DNA from: Polytrichum commune
Lineage: Eukaryota; Streptophyta; Polytrichopsida; Polytrichales; Polytrichaceae
Direction of reading: 5' to 3'
DNA length: 64,000 nucleotides
NCBI GenBank assembly: GCA_950295325.1
Contig: OX485804.1
Span: 46,984,429-47,048,428 of the forward strand
A program made the position numbers and the translations under genes. Position 1 is the stretch's first letter; the number at the start of each line of letters is the position of its first letter. Below the pieces are notes generated by a model. It saw only the letters and a program-made list of their open reading frames with translations, was not told the origin of the DNA and did no database searches. Shown here one piece after another: positions 22,481 through 35,610 of the stretch.

Positions 22481-25424
22481 CCACCTAATCACATATTTCA
22501 AGTCCTACAAAAAGTGGGTGCAAAGAGAAGACGTATCTAAATAACATATGTCTACTTTATGCATAATTGTCGCAAAATGTTTTAATAAATAGCACTTACC
22601 ACAAGGAGTTTCAAGGCATAGTAAGTTACATCCACAATGAGTTTTTTTAATCTAATTGTGTCTAATTGGCGGGTCTATTGATACACTTCCAATACACCCA
22701 AAAATCATGGGAAAGGTGTGGATCCATAGTCACTACTTGAATGTTATGCTATTAAGATATGATGGATAAAATCAAATACTTTTTTATGTGGGATTGATAT
22801 AAATATATGTTGAATAGTGAAAATAAAATTAACCCAACTGCTATAATATTATCATAATAAACTTTGCATGTTCTTTTGGAGGATCTTACCACACCATCCT
22901 AGCATAAGATCCTATGATAGAACTCAACATTTTGAATAATAGACTTGGACTTAGTCTAATTTTACTTAAATATTGGTTATGTATTGTACTATGGGTTTCC
23001 CAAACTCATCATTTGGAACTAAGTATCATTAAGGGTCCCACTAGCCTTGAGGTAGAGGGTGCTAAAACCCCACTCAAAATCAATACCCTTAAATCTTGCA
23101 TAATAATTACATATTGATCATGAGAATGTTCACCATGTGAACATCAAGCCCTCTAACAGTTTTGGGTGACAACACAATTTTCACTTAATTTTTTTATGTT
23201 AATTTCAATATTGGGAAGGAAAAAAAAAAAAAAAAAAAAAACATTTGCAAAAGACATGGTTTCCTTTTCCTTTTCTTTTTCTTTTTGGTTCATATGGCTA
23301 CTACGTGTATGCCAAATATCTAAACTTCTTGGTTTAAGGTGATGCTACACACTAGAGCTTGAGGGCCCTTTTCCCGTGACATACAAATTATATATGTCAT
23401 TGGTCAAGAAGTTGGAGGTAGTCTAAGTTCGCTTTATACTATACCATGAGGGACTAAAGACATTTGAATAAATGGGAAATCTACATGGTGTCCTACATGA
23501 TAACAAGTGGATAAGGTTTCATGGTCTACCAAACATTCCATCAGATGAAGAAAGAGGTGGGTCTAATGCAAATTTACTAGGGACCATGACAAGTGTTTGA
23601 ATTGCTAGTGGCTCCTACAAATATATTATTCCCATGGTGGGGTCCTAGACTACCAACTGTTTGGATTGTCCATAAAAGATGTTGTGGTTCCTCGATATGG
23701 TCCACTTTCACTTTATGTGAAGGTTGAGGACCCATAAATTGTAAGATTGGATTTCTATTCTTATGGTACGGCCTTTGGATGATTTTCAAGGGCCTCTCAA
23801 TTTTTTGTGATCACGGCTTTTCGTTCATGTGTAAAGTGCCCCTTACTCAAAGCCCCTCAAAGTGAATCTAGTAGGTACTACCCGTTACTAAACACTATGG
23901 TGTAAGTTACACGCTCTAGAGTATAATCAAATATCCATTATACATTTTCATCTAGATCAAGGTATGCATGTTTGCCGGCTTAGGGTTTGTAGGTTATGTC
24001 TCAAGGCGTGTTTACAAAAAAACCATTAACCCCAACATCCCTAAGCACCATTTTCCTCAAAATTGGCCTCAAATCATTGTTTCTAGAAGAGATCATTTAG
24101 GACTCAATATGTTGATACATCTAGCTATACGGATATGATATTGGCCTTTGTATGAGCTATCCAAAACAAAAAAATTAACCATCCATGTGGCAATGTGAAT
24201 GATATTTGGTGTCGATTATTATTTGAAATTATGTAATGTCGTGCCTATTTATTGTATGTCTCATATTCTACCCAAAAAATGCTATTTGGTTGTTTGGATA
24301 TTATAGAACACTAGCAACTTTACTTGATACAAATATTACATCAATAATACAAAGATAATGGCATTCTGTAAATCCAAATAGTAAGTGACACTAAATATCA
24401 TATCTAGTGTAGTACATATTTGAAGGTGTAATGGGTGGGGTATAATGAGTGAGAACAAGCTTTGACCCTACTGACATCATCAAATGGATGATGGGATGAG
24501 ACCCAATTGGAATGCATCTCTTTGCATAAGATTTCCAACTAAATTGTGAACCTTTGGGGCTTTAAATTTGTATGTTTGCACCAAATGTTATTTTTTTGAT
24601 AGCCCTTGCAATGTGTAACACTCCGTTTTACATCCAATCTTACATAATATGTTTTAAGTAACTTCCAAAACTCCAATTACCAATCCCAACGGTAGATATG
24701 CGAAACATAAAATCAACTAAATCCTTGCAAATTTTACATATGAGTGTTGTTTTCCTATCTAACACATTCCCTAGTGTATCATGACCCCAAGGGGGGTGCA
24801 CCTTTCATTAAAAACCAAGAACCACGTATGTTCACATCATACTCTAAAAAATCCTATATACAAGGTTTTTATTATTATTTTAATGTATATGTTAATTTTG
24901 GTAAAATTAAAGCAATACACATACAATTTCAATGATAGAAATACAAGTGACAATATGTATGTGTAGAAAAAATTACATTTATATATAGCCATTAAAATAA
25001 GTATACAAATATACCTTTGAATAATGATGACCCTGTAATATGTATAATGTGAAACCCTAGTACTCATTAATAAAGTTGTTGAAGATTTTATCATTCTTGG
25101 ATGTAACTCATAAGCATTTAAGTCTACAATATATGTCATAGAAGCTAATGCATTTATTATTTCTGAATCTATCATCAAATGATATGTAAGATTATAAGTC
25201 CACTTATTGTTGGGTCCTTATTGATGCCAACATACACCAATCTCCATGTTTGATGGACAATCTATCAAGTCAATTGGATCCCTACACTTCACCCAACGAT
25301 TACTAGAATTTTCTACACATCCAATAAACATTTTGAGCTTCAGGTGTGGTCAAAATTCACACTTCAAAATCACAACCAATAAATAACATAGTATCATGAT
25401 ATGCAACATCAAGGACTTTAGGCT
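22481..25424. other. Gene-free stretch
   Basis: AT-rich with a poly(A) run at 23221-23241. Nothing coding or structured could be supported. Confidence 0.55.
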
Positions 25425-26247
25425 TCAAAAATATAATATCCTGGCCTTAATCCAAGTCGATCGATCTTTAGATAAAGTTGGATGGCCATTCAATTGACTA
25501 ACAAGTGTAGTTTTGAAAATTCTAGACTTCCCTATTTCTACATAAGCCATCATGGACTTTACATTGGATTGAGAGGACATTTCAACATTTTCATGCTCAT
25601 CAATTAGAACATCCAAGGCATGTTCAAGCTCACTTTGCAACTCCACATCTTCATGTAAATCTTTTTAAATTGTAATTATGTCTCTATGACAACGTCCTTG
25701 CACATGTTTGAATTGTCTTCTCCAATACTACAATTTTCCTTGTCACCACCTTGTGCATTGTAATCATTAATCAACATGTGATCATAACCACACTCCTCAT
25801 CCTTCTCCATATCTCCAAAGAAACGAGCCTCAAGAAGTGACCCTATCATACAAGTGCAAATATGGTATATGTTTTAAGAGGTCCTCCATACATGTACATA
25901 ACTATGAGTTATAATTTGTGTAGCATATGTATACGTAATCTAGTAGTAAAGGTCACATCAATACCCCTTTTGTGCACTCCCGTAAATCGTAATGTGGTAT
26001 GAAAGGTGCAACCTTTGGGATCCTGGCCTTTTCGCTTGAACCACGTGGTATTCATTGAAAACAATTTATGTATTAATATCTCAAGATACACATGTGACAA
26101 CATTTTGCCAATTGAAGATATATGACACCCATGACAATAAATCCAACATAACTTACTGATTATAATGTTGAATCCCATAGTCATATCACCTAAATCTTTG
26201 ATTTGTGTTAAAACGTTAAAATGCTTGCAACGTTTGCTTGCCAACAT
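25425..26247 (-). pseudogene. Unrecognised coding remnant
   Basis: On the minus strand two neighbouring regions look like decayed protein. The first, from about 25860 to 25425, reads SLLEARFFGDMEKDEECGYD, then an interruption, then ELQSELEHALDVLIDEHENV and later GKSRIFKTTLVSQLNGHPTL. It is acidic then basic, with one stop and a frame change between halves. The second (25909-26247) is an open frame of 112 codons without recognised motifs. The residue usage is more protein-like than the surrounding chance frames. I do not recognise the family; a transposon-derived protein is possible. Confidence 0.35.
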
Positions 26248-26830
26248 ACAAGAACATCACAACTGCTTGGCCCCACCCCAAATTTGCTCTATGGGTAAGG
26301 AAGAGATTCCCACCCATCAAAACCGAAGGCGATCACAAAGGTCTATTGTTTTACCTCGAGTAGCAAAACAAAGCGGGCAAAAAGAACCAACAAACACTAA
26401 AGTCCGTAGCAAAAGAGCCAAAAAGTGAGTGGGAGTGCAACCGAGCACAATAATAATGTAATGAGAGCAATGGGGAGTTCTCATAAAAGTTAACTACTAT
26501 TCCTAGTACTTTTTCCCCCTATCCTGCCCGTTTCCTACTGCCCGCTGCCCCGACCAGACTCCCAATTCCCATCGCGGCACGAACAGATTGCAAGCCTTTT
26601 CCTCTTCCATTGTCTACACATACGTGCACGCACATAGGGTTACGATCCTCTCAACCTTTTCGCGTCACATCAGAGTCGGGGGCACATGCATCGAATCATT
26701 CTTGCAACATCATATGGCATCAGAATTTTTTGATTCATAGATGTGCTTCAGGGGTTAAATTGTGGTGTGGATGGGCGAAGAAACGAGGATGACGCAAATT
26801 AGGTCGAACGGTCGGTGAGAGGGAAGGGAA

Positions 26831-26925
26831 GAGTGATTGGGAGAGTGATTGATAAGAGTGATTGGTAGATTGATTGGGAGAGTGATTGATAAGAGTGATT
26901 GGTAGATTGATTGATAGAGTGATTG
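26831..26925 (+). repeat. 37-bp minisatellite
   Basis: A unit starting 'gggagagtgattgataagag' repeats with a 37-bp period (26839, 26876), with a partial further copy. It lies about 220 bp before the start codon of the UBA-UBX-RING gene, in its probable promoter or leader. Confidence 0.7.
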
Positions 26926-27086
26926 ATTTCGGAATCAAGCATGCGGGGAGCGCAATCGTTAGTGGAAAAAATTGGCAGTAGAACAATAAGAGCATGGAAT
27001 TGTGTGTGTGGTGTTTCTGATTGAGAACGGAGAGCAATTTGCGGTTTTGCAGTACGCTTTCTGAATTGGCCGAGGAATTGGATTAG

Positions 27087-27091
<5 letters not shown>

Positions 27092-27117
<26 letters not shown>
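27092..27117 (+). repeat. (AG)n tract in the 5' leader
   Basis: Thirteen AG units end 27 bp before the ATG at 27144. AG/CT tracts are common in plant leaders; a regulatory role is possible but not shown. Confidence 0.8.
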
Positions 27118-27122
<5 letters not shown>

Positions 27123-27143
27123 GAGAGGTGTAATTGTTTAGGC

Positions 27144-30100
27144 ATGGCGGACGTTTTGGAAGCGATGGGGTTTCCAAGCGATTGGTGTGAGCGGGCATTG
27201 CAGAGCACCAGCGGGATCGAACCTGCGGTGGAGTTGTTGCTGCAGTGGCAAGCAAACGGGGCTGCACCAACTCCAGCGGTCGCACCTGCACCTGCGGGGA
27301 TGGCTCCAACTCTCCACCTATCAGGGAATCCGTCAGCACATACTGCTGTTTCTACCGTGACCACGGCAGCATGTGGTCCATCTGATGCTGTAGTTCCTGA
27401 TGCGTACGCCGATGAGCGGAAGCGGCGAACGGATGCGGCAGTGCGGCAGAGGAAGGTAATTTGGGCATCTGGATGGAGTTTGGGAGGTTTCTGAGATAGT
27501 TCCTGGAAGGAATTACTACATGCTGAAGGGTTGTTACACTACAATGGTGGTTATGGTTGTAGTTGTGGCGAACCACGATAATCAACCACAACTTCGGTTT
27601 TTTGTTTGTGAATCCTTGTGGTTGTGGTTGATGGTGGGGTTTGTCTTCTAAGTTTTCGCAATCTATCATTGGTTTAGGTCTTGAACTTGAGAAACAGTTG
27701 ATGTGATTATTATCTTTGTTGTTGGCTTTAAATTGTAGTATTAAAATGGAAGGTAATTTGGGAATCTGGAAGGAGTTGGGGAGGTTTCTGAGATTCATGC
27801 TTATTGTTTTCGTCTCTAATGTACATTCTGAAGGGTTGTGTGCACTACAAAGGTGGATACGGTTAAGTGCAATAATCAACCACAACTATGATTTTTTTCT
27901 TTTTCTTTTCTTAATAAGTATATATTCTACTTGTCTTGTGTGATTTATTGTGGGCGTGGTTGATGGTGGGGGTTGGTCTTCTAATTCGTTGCAATCTATC
28001 TTTGCTCTAGGTCTTGAAGTTGAGAAACAATTAAAGTGTTTTTTTATCCTCCTTGTTGGCCTTTGATTGTGGTGTTGAAGTGGTTGCTTCCTTAACTTTC
28101 TCCCTAGACCTTGGCCTTAAAGATCTTAAGTGGTGGTGCCACATGAGCATGAACAATCACCCTAAGGGTGGTTAACCACACGGAATAGTGGGGTAGAGGG
28201 AGGGTGGTTGTGGTTAGTATTTGTTATGCTTTTCCCATGGAAATAGAACCAAAGAAAGTAAATAACTACAACTACGATCACGGCCACTCCTAGCCTTATC
28301 ACCCCTTGAGTTCCTTTTCTGGTTTGCATTTATCTCCCTCGTTCATGCACTCTTGTCACATTTCACCAGTTAAGGTGGAGTAGGGTTGCTAAGGCAGAAC
28401 AGTTTAGGGTGGAAGAATGGAATTTGCACTGTCTGCACACCAGTGTCATCTGGCCAGAATTCTGATTTTTCCATTTTGCCATGGTTGTGTCACCAGGTTT
28501 TGCCATCTGAATAGTGGTTTACTCGGCCACAACTATTAGTGCTTAGTGCACTGTTGGTGTGGTTTTAAAATGTGTGATCATGCCTTCTGTATCAAGCTAT
28601 TGGGGGTGAGACTGGTTTGAACTGATGTGAATATGCCTATGTATATATTTGAGGGCCAGGAACAAGAGGAGGCGAAGATGAAAATACGGCAGCACTTGGA
28701 GGAGGATAAAGCAAATCGGCAATGGCGCAATCAGCTTGCTGTTGGTACACCAGCGGTTAGCCGGAGCTGGCAGGCTGGTAACAATAGTGTTGATAATGTT
28801 GTCGAGCTGAACATCCGTTGTCCAGGTCATCCAAATATGAAGGAGCGATTCAGTGCAGGTACGAGTTAACAGCAAATTTTTATTTATCTTCCAACTTAAG
28901 GGAGAGCTTAGGTCATGGTGGCAGGTCTAGGTTTGTGAAAGGTATTGTGTTTAATGTGATGATTTTGTAGCTACAGCAGACCTTGTACGGTGTGTTCTAT
29001 TCAAAGAACCCTTCAGCAATTTCGTGAGAAGTAATAACTATGAGTATCTCACAAAGACGAGTGTTCCTGGGTGCCAGATGCAACCTTAAAGGATGTGAGG
29101 AAGTTTGTTCTACAGCAGCTGCAACGACAGCAGCTACCATTGTCTATAGGGATGCCATCAACTGCTGTGGCAAGTCGTCGTCTGGGAAGGCCTGTTCCTT
29201 TTAGTGGCGCCTCTGCAGCTCTATCATCTGACAGGTCTGTGCAAAGCTGTGCAACAAGCCTTTGATTCTTGTTTTTCTGCACAAATGAGAAGTTTGATGG
29301 TCTCTTGTTTTTTCAATAAACAAAAACAAGGAAATTGAACCTTGTTTTTAGGCGCATGCATTCCCTTTGCAATGCTTAGAGGGGCTGGAATCTGAATTTA
29401 ATAAGTTGTAATTTCTCTCCTCTCTAGATGCAAAGCCCTGATTTGTAGTAAGTGGTGCTTTGGATGATTTGAGTGTACATGCCTTGCGTGATTGAGTGGT
29501 AAGGAAAAGTGCAGGATGATATGTCAAGAAGCTTTGTAGTGTTCTTGTTGTTGTTCCACTCCTTTCGCATTACATCCAAATTCTATTTTTTGCTCCAGAT
29601 GCAGGTGTCGTGAATTACTCGCTTTGTTATGTTATAGTGATTGAATTTGAACCTTGGTTGATTGGATGCTTGGTTGTTGCAGAGAGGCACAACACGATAT
29701 CTTGCAAGCTGCAAGAGAAAATTTTGAATTACAGACGAGTCGAATTGTGGCGCAAGCAAAGTCGATGAGAAATGGTCAGTTGGGTACAGGCTCACCGGTG
29801 CTGCAAAACCAAGGGAGCGGGACCATTTACTTCTTGATCCCTTATCCACGAATGGTTTTTGATACAGGTGATAGTGCAAGCCTCTGATGTTTCAGTTTTT
29901 GCACACCTGTCCATTAGTTGTAAGCTGTAGGTCAGAAAGTGCAGGTACAGGCGAACTTCTGATTCTGTGTCTTTAAATAGTACAGGATGTGATTGGCAAT
30001 CAAATAGGTTAGGTGGAAGTGAATTGTAAGCTTATGTATTACTTCTGCCTATACACCTAGGGATTTGGTTTGTGGGCAAAAGAGGAAAGTATTGTTGGCC

Positions 30101-33100
30101 CTATTCCAGTGTATGAAACAGCAGGGTTCTAGTGGGGAGTGATGTTTATGGATCAGTGAGCCAGCGAAAACTGTCCATCTAAAAAATGTGTAAATAAGAC
30201 TGAACTTTGTTCTCATAGATATTGAAGTAAAGGAGTGGGTGTTGGAAGGATGGTATACCTTGTCAAACATCACAATCACTGGTCTTGTCCTTGAAGTGTG
30301 CATTTCGTGCCTCTCAACTGCTATTTTTGATGCAGAGGCATCTATGGAGACAACGTTACGGCAAGCAAACCTTGTTCCAAGAGGAGGCCTCACTGTGCAA
30401 TTCCGATCATTCAAAGACGCATCTTCGTCTGAACAAGTCAATATATCGTCTGAACGTCTTAGACAACCACAAGAGAGTGTGAGTAGAGAAGCTGTACCTG
30501 GGCAACCAGGTCAATCCCCAGGAGAGAATCAGGTCAGGCAATATAGAGAGGATCCTGAAAAACGAGCACAACGACTGAAAGCAACTGTGGATAGACTATC
30601 TGAAAGACGATATGGTGAATCGTCAGAGAATGCAGCACCTGCTGCAGCTTCAAGGCCCACATCAACACCAACTCCAGCACCTTCTCAACCTGTGGCTATG
30701 AATAGGGAGGAGAGAAGCTTGGAGGTTGATGGTGAACGTGTTCGACATAGAGAACTTGCTTTACTGGCAGCTGCCAAAAGAATGAGTGAAGCAGCCCAGA
30801 TTTTTCGAGATGGACTACCACCTGATGAAGGAGAGGCAGGGGGCGGATTTCATACACCATCTGACTTACCAGCTATGCCAGAATCTGCTAGAAATGATGG
30901 AGCAGTACAAGAGTTTTCCAATCTTCATGGGTCAAGGGTAGTAAATCATAGCCCTGGGAACCTGGATGTTAAAGGTAAGCAACCTGCAGATTGTGGTCCA
31001 AGTTCCCACCATATGCAATTGGCAGAGGTACAGGCACAGGATGGGGAAAGCCACATTGCAGGACCTACAGTGCGCTTCAGTAGGGCTCGAGTGCCACTGT
31101 CTTCTCCATTGTTATCGCGGCCAGAAAAGTTGCAGCGGACACATGAAGCAATCAACACTGGCTCCGATGAAGTAAATTTTGACCGAACATTTGCTGCTCG
31201 GTATGTCCAAACTTATAGAACTTCTGGTAATTCGAAGGCTTGGTATGGAAATGTGATGCCATCATATTATTGCATGATATGTCTGCAGGATGTTACAGTC
31301 TTAATTGGACATTTGGATTTGTTTCTGTTACGTCCTCTGTAGATTGGAGGTGGCTGTTTGTGCTTGACCTAGTTCTAGTCCTATTTAATCTACTTTGGGT
31401 TGAAGAAAGGATGTGTACTGAGATGTGTGTATCTGGAAGTGATGAAGGTAGTTTGGTATGATATTTGTGGCAGTGGACATGGCATGGATATTGCTGATAA
31501 TAAAATGGAGGACATACAAGAAACTAGACCAACTGAAGAGGACACTGAAGGCTCCTCTAGTAGTGGTGGCCACTTAATGAGTGAGCTACGGATACGCCTG
31601 GAAGATGGCAATGTGGTCACACATGCATTTCCTGCTTGTAAATTCTTCCAGACCCTACTACTTGATTGAATGTCCACTTGCCACAAGATTAGTGAATATT
31701 TCACCTGAATGTCTATCAGATATCTCTTTTCGGGATTGAAATTGACATTTTAATTTTGATATAACTCTCCGGATCAAGTCTTATTTCATTCTGGTGCTTT
31801 GGGTTTTGAAACATCATTAGCTCTCATGCATGATCAAGATAGCTTATAAAGGGTTGTTGACTGTATATGCAGATACTTCACTTCTGGCAGTCTGTGAATC
31901 TGTAGTTCCAGAGCATTCTTCAACTTCTGAGTATGGACTTGTAAGTGTCTGACACCTTATGTCTCTTTTTAGCATTGTCAACTCTTCACTGCTTGCATAA
32001 ATGGGAGGGGTCACTAGTATAAGCATTAAATTGCGCCCTTCACAATCATCTAGATTTCTAATCAAGTGTACCCTAACAGGAGTTTTTGTGATTACCTTTA
32101 CAAGTAATTTGTCCATTGCTAGAGTATTGTAGATTATAATGTCCATAAGGTCTACCACTGCTATTGTGATACTGGAGTTGGCTAGATATAAGGTAGCATC
32201 TATTTACCTGATGTTGGTGGAATTTTAAGGTGTGAGATGTTCTCTTTGTTAACTCTTGGAAGTTTTGTTTCAAGCGAATTGATGGAAGGCATTGATTGGT
32301 GCAGATAATTCCAACTTCAGGATCACACTACTTGGAAGGAGAAGCATTGAATTCAACCCTTCAAGAAGGTACCTTTCAACAGGCGCATCAGAAGTAGTCA
32401 TTGTGGAGAGGTATTTTACTCTTTGCATGTGTCTCAATGGCAGAATTTTGTTGTCCTGTGCAGTGGGGCTTGTTCCGCGTGGTATGGTACACTTGCAAAA
32501 GGTGGCAAGCAGAGGGTTGGTTACGCAGGGTAGGAGGAGGACACGACGTGGAATGAGATATGCTCACAATAATGATGAGCCTGAGCCTGAGCTGGAACAA
32601 TTGTGGCAAGACTTTAGTCGTCATATGAATCCAAACCTTACATACGAAGAATTGGTAGAGCTTGAAGACAGCATTGGCCGAGGTGATTTTAATATTCCAG
32701 ATAATGTTATTTCTGCCAATCTGGTCTTTGTGTGCAGTGAAAGTTGATGTTTTCCCATATTCAGTGTCCCACTGTCAAACCTGGTGAGGGAGAACTGGCT
32801 CACTTCTAACATTTACACTGTTTGTGCTTATAGCAAGGTCTCTGTAACGATGAAACTCCTTGTAACAGAGTTATCGTTAAACTCAATGGGGCTTTTCAGC
32901 AGGAGGTGGTCCTCTATGATTTCCCAGTGGTGTTTTGTATACAAAACCAATGCAATATTTCCACTTGTGGTGCATGCTTGGAGGTTGTGTTTGAATTTGT
33001 ATGAAGAGCAACCTATTTTGATTCACTGAGTGCCAATATCATTTTAGCACCCCCTTGGCATGCCAAAATGAGTATGGCCCTCAATGAACCGATGTAGAAT

Positions 33101-33507
33101 GTACCTCTTTCAAACCTCCACACTTCCTCCAAGCTTGCATTTACTGAACATGGAAGGTTGTGTATGCAAAACAACCAATACTGACCAAAAGGCCTGTTGA
33201 GTTAAAGGAGAACTCGAATGAGAGGTTTTAATTCTGTTGAGAAAGGTGGTGTTTGAACTTTTTGTTGCAAACGTGGATGTGGGTTGTGACAGTGAATGTA
33301 GGGGTTCCGGAAGAAGCAATTGTGAATATGCCAACTCACATTGTTGCGAGGAGTGATGGGGATATTTGTATAGTGTGCTTGGGGGAGATGGTGGAGGGGG
33401 AAGAAGTCCTGTCATTGCCATGTGTACACACATTTCATCCTGCCTGTATCCGACAATGGCTGATGCAATCCACATGCTGCCCAACTTGCAAACATTCTCT
33501 AACATAG
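27144..33507 (+). CDS. UBA-UBX-UBX-RING-H2 protein, probable E3 ubiquitin ligase
   Basis: Eleven exons join in phase into 832 residues: 27144-27455, 28660-28858, 29078-29234, 29683-29867, 30336-31200, 31474-31637, 31873-31940, 32305-32368, 32464-32723, 32765-32783, 33302-33507. Domains: UBA (1-40, with MGF loop); charged helix EEAKMKIRQHLEEDKANR (about 107-125), as in UBXN1-type proteins; UBX1 (about 152-310), split by a roughly 80-residue insert and ending in PYPRMVF and ANLVPRGGLTVQF; disordered linker; compact UBX2 (about 610-685, ELRIRLEDGNVVTHAF to VGLVPRGMVHLQK); a LTYEELVELEDSIG segment as before the RING in BIG BROTHER-type ligases; RING-H2 (about 789-830: CIVC, LPCVHTFHPAC, CCPTC) with all eight ligands. 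Expected role: binds ubiquitin and CDC48/p97 and promotes ubiquitination. UBX2 lacks the FPR loop. The 19-nt tenth exon is the least certain. Confidence 0.85.
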
Positions 33508-34969
33508 GTTGGTAGAGCTATTTTGGATTGCCACAAGCTATGGGTGTTAAATCCTACATATTACTTGAATATGTCAGCACTCATGGAGATGATCGCTTGC
33601 AAGGCATGGAGCATGTGTGATAAAACACTTTGGTGGGTGAGGCAACCAACAACAGCAACCAAGCAATCACTAGGAAAAAAAAAATCAGTTCACAGAAGAT
33701 AAAAAGCCACTTAGATGTTTCATGTACTGGGTCCACTCTGGAACTATTGATGCAGGAGATGTTGTTCAGACGGAGTATACTAATGAGTTTAATGTAGATA
33801 TTTGTACTTTATCAAGACCTAGAGGTGTACCCAATTTAGTCCAAGACCAGATAGCAAAGTCTTCAAGAGTGCATAGTTTCTGTAATGAAAGGACAGCAGG
33901 ATGTCAAGCTTGAGCCTGAATGTATGAATCATGTCTCTATGAAGAGGTTTCTGGAGGCAAGGGTTCTTAGGATCAGTAGTCAGTCTCAGGGTTTCTGTTT
34001 GGCATAGTCACACGTGTTCAAATTGATTTCCCTCATTTATGTCTACAATTTTGTACATTTAAGAACCAAAATTACTAGGAACACCAGGGTGGAGCATTAC
34101 CACCGCTTGGGTTCAAAGGCTATGGAAATGTTGAAGTTGGAGTTGTTCATACCTGTAAGTTTTCTTTTGTTAGCAGTGTTTTGAGAGTCAAACCCAAGGG
34201 CAAATATGTTTGGTTTGGAGATTTCATCCCATAAGGTAGAGGTCCTTAAACCAACTCTTTAGTTGATTCAGCCTAATTTTGGAGTTCAATTTGCATTAGT
34301 GGTATGCATGATTCGATTTGCAAATTGGCTAAGACATGGTAGATACAAACATAAAATACCTTGCACATGATTTGAAAATAAAATAACTTTTTATGTTATG
34401 TACCCCTAGATAGAATCCTTCCCTAGCTTCACACTTTTTTCATGGCTTCCAAAACCGCCTCACACTCGTCCAAAACTAACCCCGCTTTTTCTCAAAACTG
34501 CCCTGACCTTTGGTCCAAACAAATCCTGCACTGAAACCAACACTCCACTCAATAGAAAATTTGAGCTTTTATAACTTTTGCATGTGGGAGCTTAATAATA
34601 ACATCTGGGTAATGCACCCATAGCTATGTTCCAATGCTTGCCCAAATCCAATCCTATTTTCGTTCAAAATCAACCTCCAGATTTCTATGCAAACCTCCCT
34701 GCTTGTCATCCAAAATTTGGCCTGCATAGAGAATACTTTCAAGAAGGGGTTGAAATTAGCACCCTCTACCATATTTTGGATTTCTCTTGAAGAACCTCTT
34801 TGTAAGACTTGTATTTGGTAACAAGTGCTTGAATACTTGAAGTTTCTGGACTTGGCTCCTTTACCATATTATGATCATTACATTCATGTAGAGGCCATCT
34901 ATTGAGTTAGATTGTGTTTATCAATGCATGGATGAGGTTGGAATAAGGGAATGAAGGTTGTATAACCAA
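33508..34969. other. 3' flank and gene-free stretch
   Basis: The first part is probably the 3' untranslated region of the upstream gene. The rest is AT-rich. Open frames at 33722-33913 and 34569-34772 lack recognisable features. Confidence 0.5.
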
Positions 34970-35610
34970 TGTATAGGGAGTACCAAGGTTTAGCTACGAG
35001 CTTGCCTAATTTTTTTTGGAGATTTCCGATTGAGTTTGCAAAGATTGGGATGAGGTATCAATGTAGAAATTGTCGTCGTCGGAAATTGACTGGTTCAACC
35101 GACAATACGGTTAGGTGAGGCATCATAGTTTTAGATACTTTCTAAGAGTAATTTAAAAATAAAAATAAAAATTTAAGCAAGTAGCTGAAGGGACTAGGGG
35201 TAACTAGCGGTCAGTTCTCCCCATTCATTGATGCACCCTCTTTGGATCCATACATTTTTCAAAGGCTACATCCTTGGCCCCTAGATGGTGGGCACTTGGC
35301 AAGGTTCAACTCCTTCCACAAATACTTGGAATTTCTTTCGACACAAATTCATCCCCTTAAAAGCATAAGACCAATTTTTTTATAAAATAAAATAAAAACA
35401 AAGAAATCCAACATAACTTCGGAAACATACCGAAGTAAAATTTAGAAAGTAAGAAAATTACCGAATGGTAAACGTAAATGTAGGAATTTAAACGAGAAAA
35501 AAAAAAACCTGGCTTTCAGTAGCTTTTGGGTAAAAAGAAAAAAATCCGAACCTCTTTATAAAAGGTAGGAAATGTACTGATTGTTGTATACAACTCCCCA
35601 GACTGTGGTT
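34970..35610 (+). repeat. R2 repeat, copy 2
   Basis: Direct-oriented partner of the repeat at 20692-22060. Here the middle section between the conserved blocks is only about 100 bp and there is no MITE, so the insertion in copy 1 came later or this copy lost the middle. Confidence 0.7.

Noticed and set aside
27352..27885. A 177-codon minus-strand frame opposite the UBX-RING gene
   Set aside because: It is antisense to exon 1 and intron 1, rich in His, Asn and Ser, and not protein-like.
32464..33507. A separate RING-finger gene downstream of the UBX gene
   Set aside because: The end of UBX2 and the pre-RING segment share exon 9 without interruption, and the phases fit one message.
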